The position numbers and the translations under genes are program-made. A stretch of DNA of 64,000 bases from Phycisphaerales bacterium AB-hyl4 (GTDB lineage Bacteria; Planctomycetota; Phycisphaerae; Phycisphaerales; Phycisphaeraceae), in the NCBI GenBank assembly GCA_041821185.1, contig JBGUBD010000010.1:62001-126000 (forward strand). The letters run 5' to 3'. Positions within the stretch are counted from its first letter, which is position 1; the number at the start of each line of letters is the position of its first letter. The notes under the pieces are model-generated. The model saw only the letters and a list, made by a program, of their open reading frames with translations. It did not search any database and had not been told where the DNA came from. Of this stretch, positions 25,757 through 33,774 are shown one piece after another.

Positions 25757-25786
25757 GTGATGCGGAATCGAACCCGCGTGGTCGAC
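25755..25786 (-). other. tRNA 3'-end-like fragment (T-arm plus CCA)
   Basis: On the minus strand the sequence GCGGGTTCGATTCCGC followed by ATCACCA looks like a T-stem/loop and an acceptor end with encoded CCA. The matching 5' half is absent: the upstream position is occupied by the DUF6868 coding sequence, whose stop is at 25787. The T-stem pairs only with a 6-nt loop. It is best read as a relic, such as an old attachment-site copy, not a functional tRNA. Confidence 0.4.
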
Positions 25787-26029
25787 CTAGGCGACGATAT
25801 GCAGCGCAATCCACGGAACAAAATTGAACAGAATATTGCCCACTTTGTAGATCGACATACCCAAGTAGTGCGCAAAGTCGAACCGCTCCGGCGAAAGCCG
25901 GAACCATCGGCCGTGCATCCCATATAACCACTCGCGAGCGCCCCAGAAAATGCCAAACCAGAGCATCAGGATGCCAACGTTGATAACGAAACTCCAGATG
26001 AGTACATGACGCACGACTTCAATATCCAT
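25787..26029 (-). CDS. DUF6868-type small membrane protein
   Basis: This 80-residue protein has two hydrophobic helices: VLIWSFVINVGILMLWFGIF and VGNILFNFVPWIALHIV. They flank a conserved amphipathic middle (GMHGRWFRLSPERFDFAHYLGMSIYK). The pattern matches the small uncharacterised inner-membrane family DUF6868; its function is unknown. The gene is well supported by AAGGAG seven bases before the ATG. It is transcribed away from a VOC gene of the same strand with only 37 bp between, so it may be the second gene of that unit. Confidence 0.75.
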   Translation of the reverse strand: MDIEVVRHVLIWSFVINVGILMLWFGIFWGAREWLYGMHGRWFRLSPERFDFAHYLGMSIYKVGNILFNFVPWIALHIVA

Positions 26030-26066
26030 GATGTCGCTCCTTATTAAAGGATTTTATTCGCGATTA

Positions 26067-26495
26067 TCACGGAATCTGCAAACTCCCATCCTCATTAAAC
26101 TCAAACGCCCCCCACGCCACTTCCCACAAATAACCATCTGGGTCGGCAAAATACCCGCTATGCCCGCCCCAGAACGCGTCCTGCGCCGGCTTCACAATGC
26201 GACCCCCCGCCGCCTCCGCCTCGGCAAGCAATCGAGCTACGTCATCCTTCTCCCGAACGTTGTGCGCCAGCGTGATGCCTGAAAACGGCGGCCGCTCCGG
26301 GCGAAACTCATCGCCCACATCCTTCACCAGATCATCAAACGGGTACAACGCCAACCGCGTCCCCTGCGTCTGAAAAAAGATCACGCCCTTGTCCGGCGTC
26401 CACGTCGTCGCAAACCCCAAGCCATCGCGATAAAAACGCAGCGACCGTTCGAGATCCTCCACACCGAGCGTCACCAGACTGATGCGCGGTTCCAT
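26067..26495 (-). CDS. VOC-superfamily (glyoxalase/bleomycin-resistance-like) protein
   Basis: This is a small (142-residue) two beta-alpha-beta-beta-beta module protein. The first half is ISLVTLGVEDLERSLRFYRDGLGF. The second contains SGITLAHNVREKDDVARLLAEAEAAGGRIVKPAQDAFWGG and ends with SGYFADPDGYLWEVAW, the usual metal-site Glu of the family. Function ranges from isomerase to dioxygenase and is not decidable here. The ATG at 26495 is chosen over the one at 26501 because GGGGAGG would sit directly against the earlier one but 6 nt before this one. Confidence 0.85.
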   Translation of the reverse strand: MEPRISLVTLGVEDLERSLRFYRDGLGFATTWTPDKGVIFFQTQGTRLALYPFDDLVKDVGDEFRPERPPFSGITLAHNVREKDDVARLLAEAEAAGGRIVKPAQDAFWGGHSGYFADPDGYLWEVAWGAFEFNEDGSLQIP

Positions 26496-26525
26496 ACCCA
26501 TCCTCCCCGATAAAAAATAACTTCG

Positions 26526-27332
26526 TTATGCGTTCACCACCGGATTGACCAGCTTGCCGATGCGCTCGATCTCCACCACCACCTCGTCGCCGTCCGCCAG
26601 AAACACCGGCGGCTTCCGCGCCATGCCCACACCCTGCGGCGTGCCGGTCAGTATCACCGTGCCCGGCAGCAAAGTCGTGTCGCGACTCAAAAACGCAATC
26701 AGCGTCGCCACGCTGAAGATCATGTCACCCGTCGTGTGCTGCTGCATCACCTTCCCGTTGAGCGTCGTCGAGATATTCAACGCCTGCGGGTCGGCTATCT
26801 CATCGGCGGTCACCAGCACCGGCCCCAGCGGGCAGAACGTGTCAAAACTCTTGCCGCGAATCCACTGCCCCCCGCCGCCTTGCTTCTGCCACCGCCTGGC
26901 CGACACATCGTTGGCACACGTATAGCCGAGCACATGCTCCAGCGCCCGCGCTTCCGGGATATCGCGTCCCGCTTTGCCGATCACCACCGCCAGTTCGCAT
27001 TCGTAGTCCACCTCCGGCCCGCGCATCTGCGACGCCGGCAGACGAATCGCCACACCCGGATCGGTCGCCGCGGACGTCGGCTTCATGAACACCACCGGAT
27101 GCTCCGGAAGCTCGGCGCCCGTCTCCGCAGCATGCTCGCGATAGTTCAGCCCGATGCAGAAAATGTTGCTCGGCTGAATCGGCATCAACACCCGCTTCAC
27201 CCGATCCTCCGTCCCCTCCACCTCGATCGCCCCCGCCAGGGGCGACCCCCCCAGCCGCCGCGCCCGCCCATCACCGATGTCTTCGCCATACCGCACCACG
27301 CCGCCGTCGTCTTCATATCGCATGACCCGCAT
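26526..27332 (-). CDS. Fumarylacetoacetate hydrolase (FAH)-family protein
   Basis: The FAH catalytic domain covers the C-terminal 210 residues. It carries the conserved FCIGLNYREHAAE, VVFMKPTSA, the metal ligands in VDYECELAVVIGK, YTCANDVSARRWQ, GKSFDTFCPLGPVLV and the terminal LTGTPQGVGMA. Members hydrolyse C-C bonds in beta-diketo acids (fumarylpyruvate, homoprotocatechuate products) or decarboxylate oxaloacetate. The substrate is unknown and no aromatic-degradation genes are near. The ATG at 27332 has GGGAG 6 nt upstream; an in-frame TTG at 27338 is less likely. Length is 268 residues. Confidence 0.9.
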   Translation of the reverse strand: MRVMRYEDDGGVVRYGEDIGDGRARRLGGSPLAGAIEVEGTEDRVKRVLMPIQPSNIFCIGLNYREHAAETGAELPEHPVVFMKPTSAATDPGVAIRLPASQMRGPEVDYECELAVVIGKAGRDIPEARALEHVLGYTCANDVSARRWQKQGGGGQWIRGKSFDTFCPLGPVLVTADEIADPQALNISTTLNGKVMQQHTTGDMIFSVATLIAFLSRDTTLLPGTVILTGTPQGVGMARKPPVFLADGDEVVVEIERIGKLVNPVVNA

Positions 27333-27405
27333 CGCCAACTCCCTTCAAGTAATTCCTCTCCCCCACGCCGGAGTGAAGCGCGGCGCAACTCCGGATCTTT
27401 CCGAA

Positions 27406-27428
27406 GCCCACGGATTCCATCCGTGGGC
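27406..27428 (-). terminator. Hairpin after the Kef-type antiporter gene (CCCACGGAT family)
   Basis: The stem GCCCACGGAT/ATCCGTGGGC with a 3-nt loop lies just downstream of the minus-strand antiporter and before the FAH gene. There is no long T-tract, so termination strength is uncertain. Confidence 0.6.
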
Positions 27429-27472
27429 GTTACCCGAACTCCAACTCCAAACCACAAACCAGAAACCTTTAC

Positions 27473-29146
27473 CTACGCCACCCCCGCGTCGCGCAATCGT
27501 TCGTCCAGTTGCCTGCTCGACTCCGCCTTCGCGTCGATCAAAAAGTCCGTGCCCAGCCGCAATAGGTCGCCGCGCACCGACCGATCAAACGCATGCGCCG
27601 CCACCGGCACGCCGAACTGCCTGCAGCGATACACGAACAGGTTGTTCGTATCTTCAATCTGCAACGCCGTGATGGCCAGCTTCGCCTCCGGCAGCCCCGC
27701 CTCTTCCAGCACGGAGAGGTAATCGATATGCCCCACCATCGTCTTGCAGGGCAGCCCTGCCAGTTTTCGCGCGTCCGTGTCGATCGCAAGCACCGTCTCG
27801 CCGCGCCGATGCAGCTCGCTCGCCAGCCGTCGGCCCATCGCGTTCATGCCCACGACAATCACATGACCGCACAACGGCGGCTCGGCGTTGTCCGCATCTT
27901 CCTGCTCACCCGCGCCGAACATGCGCAGCAAGCCAAACCGATGACACACCGCGAACAACGGATGGTTGTAGAGAATCATGTACGACGAAATCGCAATCGT
28001 CACCAGCCCCACCACCATCACGATCGAAAGCACACGGTCATCAATCAGCCCGGCCGCCATGCCCATCGCCGCGAAGATGAACGAAAACTCGCTGATCTGC
28101 GCCACCGTCACGCTCGTAAGGAAAGACGTCCGCTCGCTGTACCCGCAGCGGGCGATGATCCACATGAAGATAAACGGGTTACCGATCAACACGAACAGCG
28201 ACAATATCGTCGCCGCGAACCAGTCGTTGATCGCGCCGCTCAAGTCCATCTGCGCCCCGAGCGAGATGAAGAAAATCGCGATGAAAAAGTTCATCAGCGG
28301 ATGCACCCGTCGCCGCAGATCGTGAGCCACATCCAGTTGCGCCAGACTCAGCCCGGCCAGAAACGCGCCGATCTCCAACGACAGCCCCATCCACTCCGCC
28401 GCGACCACGAACGCGAAGCACCACGTCAGCGCCGCGATCACCATCGCCTGCGGCGAAGGCCCCAGCCAGCCAAACGGCCGCGGCAGCAGAAACTTCGACG
28501 CCAGCAACGCCGCCACCAGCAACACACCCATCCCCACAAACGCGAGCGCCAGATTCCCCGTCATCGCGCCGATCGACCGCGACGCTTCCTCACCATCCGC
28601 CTCCGTACCCAAACCTGCCAGGAACGTCAGCGCGATAATGACCACCAGATCCTGCACCAGGAAGATGCCCACCGCGATCCGCCCGTACAGCGAATGCAGT
28701 TCCTTTTTCTGGTCCAGCAGCTTCACTACCACAACCGTGCTGGAAAACGTCAGCGCCGTCGCCAGGAACATCGACTCCATCACCGAGAACTGCAGCACCA
28801 GCGAGAGCACAAACCCGCCCGCCGCCGTGAACACCACCTGCCCGATGCCCGCCAGCACCGCCACCTTGCCCACATCGCGAATCTTGTCCAGGCTCAGCTC
28901 CAGCCCCACCAGGAACAGCAGCAGCGCGATCCCCAGTTCGGTGAGCACCTCCATCGTCGCTGGGGCATCGTGGTCGCCCGGCGTGTGCACCTCGAAGACA
29001 AGCACGCCCAGCATCGGCCCGAGCACCAGGCCCGCGAAAATGTACGCCACGATCGACGGCATCCGCACCAACCGCGCCACCAGCACCAGCGCCGCCGCGG
29101 TGACGATCATGATCCCGATCGCGCGTATGAAATCCAACTCAGCCAC
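27473..29146 (-). CDS. Cation:proton antiporter 2 (Kef/RosB-like) with TrkA-N domain
   Basis: This 557-residue protein has an N-terminal Na+/H+ exchanger domain with 11-13 helices. Family motifs include VAYIFAGLVLGPMLG, ELGIALLLFLVGLEL, FSSTVVVVKLLDQKKE, FLVQDLVVII and EIGAFLAGLSLAQLDV. It continues into a C-terminal RCK/TrkA-N Rossmann domain from about residue 430. There the dinucleotide motif reads VIVVGMNAMGRRLA, lacking the canonical G-x-G-x-x-G second glycine, so ligand binding may be altered. It probably exports K+ or Na+ in exchange for protons. A second CPA2 protein with an intact motif is at 60856-62451. Confidence 0.9.
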   Translation of the reverse strand: MAELDFIRAIGIMIVTAAALVLVARLVRMPSIVAYIFAGLVLGPMLGVLVFEVHTPGDHDAPATMEVLTELGIALLLFLVGLELSLDKIRDVGKVAVLAGIGQVVFTAAGGFVLSLVLQFSVMESMFLATALTFSSTVVVVKLLDQKKELHSLYGRIAVGIFLVQDLVVIIALTFLAGLGTEADGEEASRSIGAMTGNLALAFVGMGVLLVAALLASKFLLPRPFGWLGPSPQAMVIAALTWCFAFVVAAEWMGLSLEIGAFLAGLSLAQLDVAHDLRRRVHPLMNFFIAIFFISLGAQMDLSGAINDWFAATILSLFVLIGNPFIFMWIIARCGYSERTSFLTSVTVAQISEFSFIFAAMGMAAGLIDDRVLSIVMVVGLVTIAISSYMILYNHPLFAVCHRFGLLRMFGAGEQEDADNAEPPLCGHVIVVGMNAMGRRLASELHRRGETVLAIDTDARKLAGLPCKTMVGHIDYLSVLEEAGLPEAKLAITALQIEDTNNLFVYRCRQFGVPVAAHAFDRSVRGDLLRLGTDFLIDAKAESSRQLDERLRDAGVA

Positions 29147-29196
29147 GGCGGTAAGTTACTGCATGCCGACCTCGTTCACCAGAATGAGCCCCCCAT

Positions 29197-29225
29197 GACG
29201 CCCACGGCGTCACGCCGTGGGCGTC
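29197..29225. terminator. GACGCCCACGGCGT hairpin downstream of the M3 peptidase gene
   Basis: A near-perfect 14-bp stem with a single central base runs from GACGCCCACGGCGT to ACGCCGTGGGCGTC and touches the peptidase stop codon. A near-identical element lies at 58369-58397 and a half-copy at 34732-34747. Confidence 0.7.
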
Positions 29226-30952
29226 TACCCCCGCTCCGGCAGTGCATCGAGTTGGCCCCACAATTCCTGCATCAACGGCTCAAGCGTGTCGCGTGTGAAA
29301 TCAAACCGCAGCCCCGCCGCCTCGAAAAGCTGCGGCAGCGGCCGTGTGCCGCCCAACGTCAACGCGCTCTGGTAGCTCTGCAACGCCTGCTCGCGATCCT
29401 GCTTGAACCGGGCCCAGAGTTGCAACGCACCCAGCTGCGCGATGCCATACTCGATGTAATAGAACGGGTGGTGGAACAAGTGCAGCTGACGATGCCACAG
29501 GTGCGCCCGCGCCTGCTCAAAGCCCGACCAGTCAACCACCGGGCTTGTGAACCGCGCCATCAGCGACAGCCAATGTTCCCGCCGCTCGTCCGCTGTATGC
29601 CCCGGATTCGTGTACAACCAGTGCTGGAAGCTGTCGATGGTCGCCATCCACGGGAAAAACCGCACGATGCCCTCAAGCATGTTCCGCTGCGCCCGCGCCT
29701 GCGACTCGGCGTCGGCATAAAACACATCCAGGTGATGCGAGCCCATCAGTTCCATCGCCATGCTCGCCACTTCGCAAAACTCCAGCGGCGCGTGACGCAG
29801 AAACACCAACGGCTCCGCCCGCCACGACCAAAGAAAGTGAAACGCATGGCCGCCTTCATGCAGCAGCGTTTCCACATCCCGCTGCACGCCGGCCGCGTTC
29901 ATGAAGATGAACGGCTCGCCTGATTCTTCCAGTGCACTCTGGAAGCCGCCCGCCCGCTTGCCCCGGCGGCTCTCCAGGTCCAGGTTCCGCTCGAACGACA
30001 GTCGGCCGAACTCTTCCGCCAGCGTCGGCGACACCCGGCCGAACACCTCGCCCGCGCGCCGGACCAGCTCCGACGGGTCGTCCGCATCAAACGGCGACAG
30101 CGGCGCTCGGCCCGCCACGTCCACCGCCATGTCCCAAGGCCGAAGCGAGTCCACCCCCAGCTTCGCCTTCCGCTGCTCATCCAACTCACGCACCAGCGGC
30201 ATGCACACCTGCTCGATCGCATCCGCAAACGCCAGGCAATCCTCCGGCGAATAGTCGAACCGCGCCCGCGCCTGCCAGGTGTACTCGCGATAGTCCGCCT
30301 TGTCCGCATTCGTCGCGATCTGCTGCCGCAGGTCCAGCAGCTTATCGAAGGTGGACTCGATCGCGTCGCGATCTTCAAGCCGACGGTTCGCGCTCAGCGT
30401 CCACACCTGCTCGCGCACCGCGCGATCGGGCTCTTCGAGAAACTTCGCGAGTTGCTGAAGCGTTCGCTTCTTGCCCTGAAAATCGACCTCCATCGCGCCG
30501 ATGAGCTTGTCGTAGCTGCTGACCAGCTTCGTGACCTCGGTTTCCAACGGCACGTTGGCCGGTCGAAACAGCTCCACGTCCGCCTGCCACTCGCGCAGCA
30601 TCACGGCGTAGCGCGGGCCTTCCAACGCCTTATGTCCCGGCGAATCGAGCAGCTTCTTCTGAAGCTCGAAAAAGGCCGGCCGAAGCTTCGGCGCGATCTG
30701 CTCGACGTACTGCAAAAACGCCTTCTCGATTTCCGGATCGTCCGTGTGACAAGCCTGGTCGATCCGCCGACGGGCGCCATACTCCGACACCGCCGCCATC
30801 AACTCGGACAGGTCCGCCAGCCACTGCTCCACCGCGTCGGGCGAATCCATCTGCCGATCGCGCAACGCGTCGAACAGCGGCTCAAGCTGCGACCAGTCGG
30901 ACAGATCCACATCAGCGGGTACAAATCGGCGAGTCGTCGTTGTCTTTGCCAT
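29225..30952 (-). CDS. M3-family oligoendopeptidase (PepF-like)
   Basis: This is a cytoplasmic zinc metallopeptidase that degrades oligopeptides. The thermolysin-like motif HEGGH (around residues 365-369, in VETLLHEGGHAFHF) and the downstream Glu ligand in EFCEVASMAMELMGSHH are intact. The N-terminal helical domain (LSDWSQLEPLFDALRDR to KLVSSYDKLIGAMEVDFQGK) is typical of PepF. The ATG at 30952 is used; a TTG six bases earlier is also open. The 575-residue length matches the family. It could process peptides brought in by the Opp system at 1-4105, but they are not linked. Confidence 0.92.
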   Translation of the reverse strand: MAKTTTTRRFVPADVDLSDWSQLEPLFDALRDRQMDSPDAVEQWLADLSELMAAVSEYGARRRIDQACHTDDPEIEKAFLQYVEQIAPKLRPAFFELQKKLLDSPGHKALEGPRYAVMLREWQADVELFRPANVPLETEVTKLVSSYDKLIGAMEVDFQGKKRTLQQLAKFLEEPDRAVREQVWTLSANRRLEDRDAIESTFDKLLDLRQQIATNADKADYREYTWQARARFDYSPEDCLAFADAIEQVCMPLVRELDEQRKAKLGVDSLRPWDMAVDVAGRAPLSPFDADDPSELVRRAGEVFGRVSPTLAEEFGRLSFERNLDLESRRGKRAGGFQSALEESGEPFIFMNAAGVQRDVETLLHEGGHAFHFLWSWRAEPLVFLRHAPLEFCEVASMAMELMGSHHLDVFYADAESQARAQRNMLEGIVRFFPWMATIDSFQHWLYTNPGHTADERREHWLSLMARFTSPVVDWSGFEQARAHLWHRQLHLFHHPFYYIEYGIAQLGALQLWARFKQDREQALQSYQSALTLGGTRPLPQLFEAAGLRFDFTRDTLEPLMQELWGQLDALPERG

Positions 30953-30991
30953 TTTCAAAAATCACCATCTCAGGTCGAATATCCACAACCA

Positions 30992-31025
30992 CAAAAAAGT
31001 TTAGCCCTCGCGCCCACGCGAGGGC
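30992..31025 (-). terminator. Rho-independent terminator of the enolase-superfamily gene
   Basis: On the minus strand the 9-bp stem GCCCTCGCG/CGCGAGGGC (31004-31025, loop of 4) is followed by TAAACTTTTTTG. It lies about 35 bp after the stop at 31059. Confidence 0.8.
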
Positions 31026-31058
31026 GCGCCCCGCCCCATGCCCCGCTTTCAAACCCCA

Positions 31059-32480
31059 TCACACCCGCTCAAACCCCATCGCCTCCGGATCAACCTCGAT
31101 TGACGTGCCGAACGGCGCGTCCACCACCGAGTCGATCGCAAGTTCGCCCGCGTCGATTTTCACCGCTGCGTAGCCCTGCTCGTGCGCGTGGTAGAGGTCA
31201 CCGTGGTGCTTGAGCATCTGCTGCCCGACCGTGTCGGGGAACATGGTCAGTCCCTTGAAGTAGTGATGCCCGTTGCGTTCGACATGGTCCAGACCCAGGG
31301 TCGCCATCACTGCCAGGTCCTGCGTCAGCGCGATCGGGCCCACGTTCGACAGGTCTTCCCCGCTGAGTGCGAACGGTCGGCCGGGCTCCTCGCGATGAAG
31401 GTGCGCCAGCAGACATGCACCGGCGATGCCCTTGAAAACGCCCTTGCAGTTCTTGTGGCTGGTCCCGGCGTAGCCGCAGTCCAGCGCGCGTGGCAGGCTG
31501 TGCAGCGTCGCGTCCGACTCATCGATGATGATCGTCGGGCGATCCTTCCACGCGAGCAATTGCTGCTGTACCTCGTCGCCCAGCGCGATGCGACGATGGA
31601 ACGGCTGCTCGATGAAAAGCATCCCCTTCATGAACGCCTGCAACGCCTTATCGCTGCAAATCGCGTCTGTCAGTTCGCGGAACGGCTCGACGGCCTGGTA
31701 GGTCTCATTGCCGTCCAGCGTAAAGGCGAACCGCCTGCCGTCCTTGCAGATCACGCTGGCCAACCGCTTCAGCCGGGCGAGGTCGTCCGCGGGCTTGCCG
31801 ACGAGCTTGATCTTGAAATGCGTCAGCCCATACGCCGCGATCGCCTGCTCAAGGGTCTGCGGCAGGCCATCGTCCAGCCGATCCGTGCCGTTGAGATCGC
31901 TTTCATCGATCGGGTCCGCCAGCCCGACCGTATGACGCGCCGCCATCCGTCGGCTGGGCTCGGCGGGCAGCAGGTCGGCGGGCGACGCACCGGCCAACGG
32001 CTTGTGAATCTCGCCCAGCTCGATGCCCAGCGTGTTGCGGCGCACCGCCTCGGCAAAACAGTCGCCCGTCGCCCGGCAGAACGCGTCGATCACCGCCCGC
32101 TCGATCACCGCCACACCCAGGTTCCACAGCAGCGGCGGGTGCGTCGTCGTCTCCGCCCAAAGCGACTGCGTCTGGTACAGCCGATGCCAGAGCGCAAACA
32201 CACTCGGCGCACTCAACCCCGTGCCCGCCTCGGCTGCATTTCGAATCACCCGCCACAGGTCGGCCAACTCGCGCTCGACCGGCTCGTCCGCATGCTTGGT
32301 GAACCACTTCGGCGACAGGCCCTCCGCGGCGTAGCCCACCGCGGTCTGGCCCGCCACACGCACACGCGCCCGAACGATCAGGTGCGGCAGTTCCGTCAAC
32401 GTAGCGATCCCATAACGAAATGGCATTCGCGTCCGCATCGGACGCTGGAACAATTCAACGGCTTGAAGCTGTATAGACAT
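31059..32480 (-). CDS. Enolase-superfamily (mandelate racemase/muconate-lactonizing-like) enzyme
   Basis: A capping domain (QAVELFQRPMRTRMPFRYG) precedes a TIM barrel. The barrel carries the superfamily's acid/base and metal residues: THFKIKLVG (K-x-K), FTLDGNETY (first metal Asp), FIEQPFHRR (Glu) and IIIDESDATLHSLP (third acid). A C-terminal Lys may be in TSHKNCKGVFKGIAGA. The length of 473 residues is longer than the usual 360-400, because of inserts around the barrel entry. The precise reaction (cycloisomerase, racemase or dehydratase) cannot be assigned. There is no SD; TATACT is 7 nt before the ATG at 32480. A terminator follows the stop. Confidence 0.82.
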   Translation of the reverse strand: MSIQLQAVELFQRPMRTRMPFRYGIATLTELPHLIVRARVRVAGQTAVGYAAEGLSPKWFTKHADEPVERELADLWRVIRNAAEAGTGLSAPSVFALWHRLYQTQSLWAETTTHPPLLWNLGVAVIERAVIDAFCRATGDCFAEAVRRNTLGIELGEIHKPLAGASPADLLPAEPSRRMAARHTVGLADPIDESDLNGTDRLDDGLPQTLEQAIAAYGLTHFKIKLVGKPADDLARLKRLASVICKDGRRFAFTLDGNETYQAVEPFRELTDAICSDKALQAFMKGMLFIEQPFHRRIALGDEVQQQLLAWKDRPTIIIDESDATLHSLPRALDCGYAGTSHKNCKGVFKGIAGACLLAHLHREEPGRPFALSGEDLSNVGPIALTQDLAVMATLGLDHVERNGHHYFKGLTMFPDTVGQQMLKHHGDLYHAHEQGYAAVKIDAGELAIDSVVDAPFGTSIEVDPEAMGFERV

Positions 32481-32688
32481 GCTCGCCAGTATACGTCGAC
32501 TCGACAATCGACCACAGGCGTCGCGAACCCCCCCAGACGGCCCCGGTTTAAAGGTGGGGCTTCACCTGATTCGCTTCTCGGGCACACTACGCCTCTGCTC
32601 GGATTTCGCCCCCGGGTGTACAATCCTCGCGAACGGCGGCCGTGCGCGAAGGCTACATAGTAGTGGCCACAGTAGAGATTTAGATACA

Positions 32689-32748
32689 ATGACGATCAAG
32701 CGGACAACCGCCAGCCACAGACGCCACAAAGCCAAAGCTGCCGCCTAA
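32689..32748 (+). CDS. Possible 19-residue basic microprotein
   Basis: An ATG at 32689 opens MTIKRTTASHRRHKAKAAA and stops at 32748. The peptide is rich in Arg, Lys and His, like the tails of small ribosome-associated proteins, but I cannot match it to one. Upstream GTAGAG is a weak ribosome-binding site, and TACAAT occurs about 75 bp before it. It may be chance. Confidence 0.25.
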   Translation: MTIKRTTASHRRHKAKAAA

Positions 32749-32794
32749 AGTTCCCTTGCCGCCATGCCGAGATGAAACACAGGCTACCCGATCC

Positions 32795-32825
32795 GGTATG
32801 AGCGATATGCTATGTGGCTCATACC
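32795..32825. promoter_or_regulatory. Inverted repeat GGTATGAGC/GCTCATACC upstream of the response regulator
   Basis: Two perfect 9-nt arms (32795-32803 and 32817-32825) flank 13 nt. The element lies 56-86 bp upstream of the likely start of the receiver-domain gene, and could be an operator or an mRNA hairpin. Confidence 0.45.
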
Positions 32826-32881
32826 GCCGTCCCGCCTCACCTGATGGATCGCAGCGCGTCGGCCGGTGGTTGGATTTAAAA

Positions 32882-33343
32882 ATGGAGCAGACTGACCGAC
32901 ATAACCGTAGCGGGGCGGCCGAAACGCAGCCGAACTCGATGATTCGCGTGCTGGTGGTGGACGATCACGCTGTGGTGCGCGAAGGCTTGCTGATGGTGCT
33001 CAAACGCTCGCCGGAGATCGCGGTCGTCGGCGAAGCAGGCGATGGCAAGGCCGCCCTCGTCGAGGCCCGCCGACTCAACCCGGACGTCGTGCTCATGGAC
33101 GTGAACATGCCCGGGCTCAACGGCCTCCAGGCCACCGCCGCGCTCATGGCGGAAAACAACCACGTCAAAGTCATCGGCCTGTCCATGTACAACGACGACG
33201 AGGTCGCCACCCTCATGCGGCAGGCCGGCGCGTCTGCCTACCTCTCCAAAGGCTGTTCCACCGAAGAACTCACACGCACCATCCACAATGTCGTCCGCGA
33301 CAACGGGGCCGCCGCCGCCCCGCGCAACGACAACGCCAGCTAA
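32882..33343 (+). CDS. Stand-alone receiver-domain response regulator (NarL-type REC, no HTH)
   Basis: A complete CheY-like receiver starts at MIRVLVVDDHAVVREGLLMV, with the acidic pair DD, the phosphoacceptor in VVLMDVNMPGLNGLQA, the Ser of GLSMYND and the Lys of AYLSKGCSTEEL. Sequence style is NarL/LuxR-type, but the protein ends about 20 residues after the last receiver helix, so the DNA-binding HTH is missing. The start is uncertain: the ATG at 32882 adds 19 residues, the ATG at 32939 starts at the domain. The frame opens at 32756 but would run through an inverted repeat. It overlaps convergent queD by 4 nt. No kinase is adjacent. Confidence 0.8.
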   Translation: MEQTDRHNRSGAAETQPNSMIRVLVVDDHAVVREGLLMVLKRSPEIAVVGEAGDGKAALVEARRLNPDVVLMDVNMPGLNGLQATAALMAENNHVKVIGLSMYNDDEVATLMRQAGASAYLSKGCSTEELTRTIHNVVRDNGAAAAPRNDNAS

Positions 33344-33699
33344 CCGCGATACTCCGCCTCGCTCGTGCACGTCTCACGCACACGCACCGCCGCCAGCAGC
33401 GGCAGCGTCGGCTTCAACTGATCGTAAACCCACTTCGCCAGCAGTTCCGCCGTTGGATTGGACAGGCCTTCGATGTCATTCAGCAGCCGATGGTCCAGCG
33501 CGTCGTGAATCGGCTTGAGCGCCGCCTTCACCTCGCCGAAGTCCTGCAGGTAGCCTTTCTCCTCGTCGAGTTCGCCCTCGATGACCACCTCGACCTTGAA
33601 CGAATGGCCGTGCATCCGCCGGCACTTATGCCCCTCCGGAAACGTGGGCAGGAAGTGGGCCGCTTCAAAATCCATCGATTTGGTCAGGCTGACGCGCAT
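33340..33699 (-). CDS. queD: 6-carboxy-5,6,7,8-tetrahydropterin synthase (QueD/PTPS family)
   Basis: QueD converts 7,8-dihydroneopterin triphosphate to 6-carboxytetrahydropterin in queuosine/7-deazaguanine synthesis. Zinc ligands are visible as His15 in EAAHFLP and His30/His32 in MHGHSF. The catalytic Cys26 is in KCRRMHG and the catalytic His70 in LDHRLLND, with the final Glu in the ETCTSEAEY strand. The ATG at 33699 gives 119 residues, the normal size. The open frame extends to 33843 through repeat sequence with no conserved residues. No other que gene is in the window. Confidence 0.93.
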   Translation of the reverse strand: MRVSLTKSMDFEAAHFLPTFPEGHKCRRMHGHSFKVEVVIEGELDEEKGYLQDFGEVKAALKPIHDALDHRLLNDIEGLSNPTAELLAKWVYDQLKPTLPLLAAVRVRETCTSEAEYRG

Positions 33700-33774
33700 C
33701 GCGGTAGTTTCCGGTTTCCCCGGGCAAGTTTCAAGTTCCGCGACGCATCCGCTGGGCAGGTCGATCGCATCTAC

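Larger units (their letters stand above)
32481..32881. other. 401-bp divergent intergenic region with a tiny ORF and an inverted repeat
   Basis: The region separates the enolase-superfamily gene (minus) from the receiver protein (plus). It holds TATACT for the minus gene at 32488-32493, a 19-codon basic ORF at 32689-32748 and a 9-bp inverted repeat at 32795-32825. No larger gene is supported. Confidence 0.5.

Noticed and set aside
25755..25860. Functional tRNA gene
   Set aside because: Only the T-arm and acceptor end are recognisable, the T-loop is one base short and the 5' portion is occupied by an open coding sequence.
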